Positions 33,700 to 34,455 of a stretch of 34,455 bases of DNA are shown here, in pieces. The position numbers were made by a program, and so were the translations under genes. Location of the stretch: NCBI GenBank assembly GCA_902796025.1, contig CADBNW010000120.1:1-34455 (forward strand), written 5' to 3'. The DNA comes from an uncultured Eubacteriales bacterium. GTDB taxonomy: Bacteria; Bacillota; Clostridia; Christensenellales; Aristaeellaceae. Positions within the stretch are counted from its first letter, which is position 1; the number at the start of each line of letters is the position of its first letter. The notes beneath the pieces are model-generated. The model had not been told where the DNA came from. It saw nothing but the letters and a program-made list of their open reading frames with translations, and ran no database searches.

Positions 33700-33936
33700 C
33701 TACGGGACGGGATCGTACCCGCCCTCGTGAAAGGGATTGCATCTGAGTATGCGCTTAACTGCCATGGCGCCGCCCTTCAGCGCGCCATAGCGCTCGATTG
33801 CCGTAAACGCGTATTGCGAGCAGGTGGGAATGTAGCGGCACGCCGGGCGCAGGTAGGGACTGACAGCGCCTTTGTAAAAGCGGATCAGTCCAAGCGCCGA
33901 AAGCTTTGGGATCTCCTTAAGCTTCATGTGCTTCAT
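33700..33936 (-). CDS. yidD: Membrane protein insertion efficiency factor YidD
   Basis: A 78-residue peripheral membrane protein that aids YidC-dependent insertion. The family core is complete: [22 protein letters not shown] with the conserved cysteines, [11 protein letters not shown] and the [14 protein letters not shown] end. It overlaps rnpA by 4 nt (ATGA). A second ATG nine bases into the gene could also serve as start. Confidence 0.95.
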   Translation of the reverse strand: MKHMKLKEIPKLSALGLIRFYKGAVSPYLRPACRYIPTCSQYAFTAIERYGALKGGAMAVKRILRCNPFHEGGYDPVP

Positions 33937-34292
33937 TCCGCAAAGAGCTTTGCGCGCGAAAGCGCCTTACGCATGTCGCCCGTAAGGGCAGCGTGCGCGG
34001 CCTCCTTTGCGCTGGTCCTTGCGGCAAAGATGTAGCGACCGGGCTTCAGGCCTGGCCGGAGCAGACGAAAATCCTCTCTGAAATACCGGCGTATGCGGTT
34101 GCGCACCACGGCGTTTCCCACCTTTGAGGACACCGAGTACCCCACCCGGATCTCCCTGTACGGAAGGTAAATCAAAACCATATGCCGCGAGGGAAAGCTT
34201 TTTCCCTTGCGGTATACGTATTGATAATTGCGGTTTTTGCCAAGCGAGTATTGCCGCCTGCTCAGGCGAAAGGGATGCGTTACGCCCGTCAC
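33933..34292 (-). CDS. rnpA: Ribonuclease P protein component
   Basis: A 119-residue basic protein that helps the RNase P RNA bind pre-tRNA. The signature region [16 protein letters not shown] (from about residue 58) is present, as is the N-terminal [14 protein letters not shown] strand. The start is a GTG whose last two bases begin the rpmH TGA stop (4-nt overlap); this gives about 7 residues more than Bacillus RnpA before the conserved start, but no later codon fits. No clear ribosome binding site precedes it, so coupling to rpmH is likely. Confidence 0.94.
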   Translation of the reverse strand: MTGVTHPFRLSRRQYSLGKNRNYQYVYRKGKSFPSRHMVLIYLPYREIRVGYSVSSKVGNAVVRNRIRRYFREDFRLLRPGLKPGRYIFAARTSAKEAAHAALTGDMRKALSRAKLFAE

Positions 34293-34423
34293 ACAGTCAG
34301 GCGCTTGCGACCGCGCTCACGGCGGCGGTTGAGAACGTTGCGGCCCGCTTTGGTCTTCATGCGCTGACGGAAGCCGTGCACCTTGGCGCGCTGGCGTTTC
34401 TTGGGCTGATAGGTTCTTAACAT
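34289..34423 (-). CDS. rpmH: Ribosomal protein bL34
   Basis: A 44-residue, highly basic protein of the large ribosomal subunit. The translation starts [20 protein letters not shown] and ends in [12 protein letters not shown], matching L34 over its whole length. An AAGGAAG ribosome binding site lies upstream. In most bacteria this gene sits beside dnaA and the replication origin, so these are expected just right of the window edge. Confidence 0.97.
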   Translation of the reverse strand: MLRTYQPKKRQRAKVHGFRQRMKTKAGRNVLNRRRERGRKRLTV

Positions 34424-34455
34424 GAGAAGATACTTCCTTTCTGTTTGATCGCCCG

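Overview
The window looks like chromosome from a GC-rich Clostridia-type member of the Bacillota (Firmicutes), probably an uncultured gut lineage. The evidence is a PolC-type replicative polymerase, the MEP isoprenoid pathway (dxr, ispG), the frr-uppS-dxr-rseP gene order, the oriC-proximal rpmH-rnpA-yidD-yidC-jag string, a YycJ-RlmH pair and very tight gene packing. The species cannot be named from the sequence. No rRNA, tRNA, CRISPR array, insertion sequence or prophage was seen.

Layout. (1) 1-4562, plus strand: the end of a cell-surface polysaccharide locus, with a terminator pair, a Wzx-like flippase, a GT2 glycosyltransferase, a DegT sugar aminotransferase, and a fusion of a GNAT acetyltransferase to an FdtA/QdtA-type sugar 3,4-ketoisomerase. 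Together these suggest synthesis and export of a glycan carrying a 3-(acyl)amino-3,6-dideoxyhexose. By eye this part is much less GC-rich than the rest. (2) 4646-10765, plus strand: ribulokinase, a PflX-like radical SAM protein, the YycJ-CPBP protease-RlmH group, and a secreted PrsA-like foldase. (3) 10916-13411: an 831-residue, extremely acidic, membrane-anchored disordered protein with its own promoter and terminator. This is the most unusual gene here. (4) 13559-15692, plus strand: a MATE exporter and a Cof-type HAD phosphatase from a consensus promoter, closed by a bidirectional terminator.

(5) 15733-27757, minus strand: one compact operon of about 12 kb starting at a TTGACA-17-TAAAAT promoter: frr, a 72-residue protein, uppS, dxr, rseP, a PHP phosphatase, ispG, polC and two secreted proteins of unknown role. 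Every junction overlaps, abuts or leaves at most 1 nt, so translation is probably coupled throughout. The cdsA gene usually found between uppS and dxr is missing. (6) 27863-30461, minus strand: an NMT1-type ABC importer (ATPase, permease, binding protein) behind a small NrdD-tail-like protein. (7) 30629-31534, plus strand: a secreted V8-like serine protease, divergent from (6) across a region containing promoters and a 16-bp palindrome. (8) 31607-34423, minus strand: jag, yidC, yidD, rnpA and rpmH, the classic membrane-insertion and RNase P cluster normally beside dnaA/oriC. The replication origin is therefore probably just right of the window.

Themes that link the genes are lipid-carrier and isoprenoid supply (dxr, ispG, uppS) with polysaccharide export, protein export and folding (yidC, jag, PrsA-like, rseP, CPBP), and ribosome and replication housekeeping (rpmH, rnpA, frr, rlmH, polC). 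The best candidates for undescribed biology are the acidic protein, with its repeated basic-aromatic patches and possible internal start, the GNAT-ketoisomerase fusion, the small protein between frr and uppS, and the secreted protein pair behind polC.
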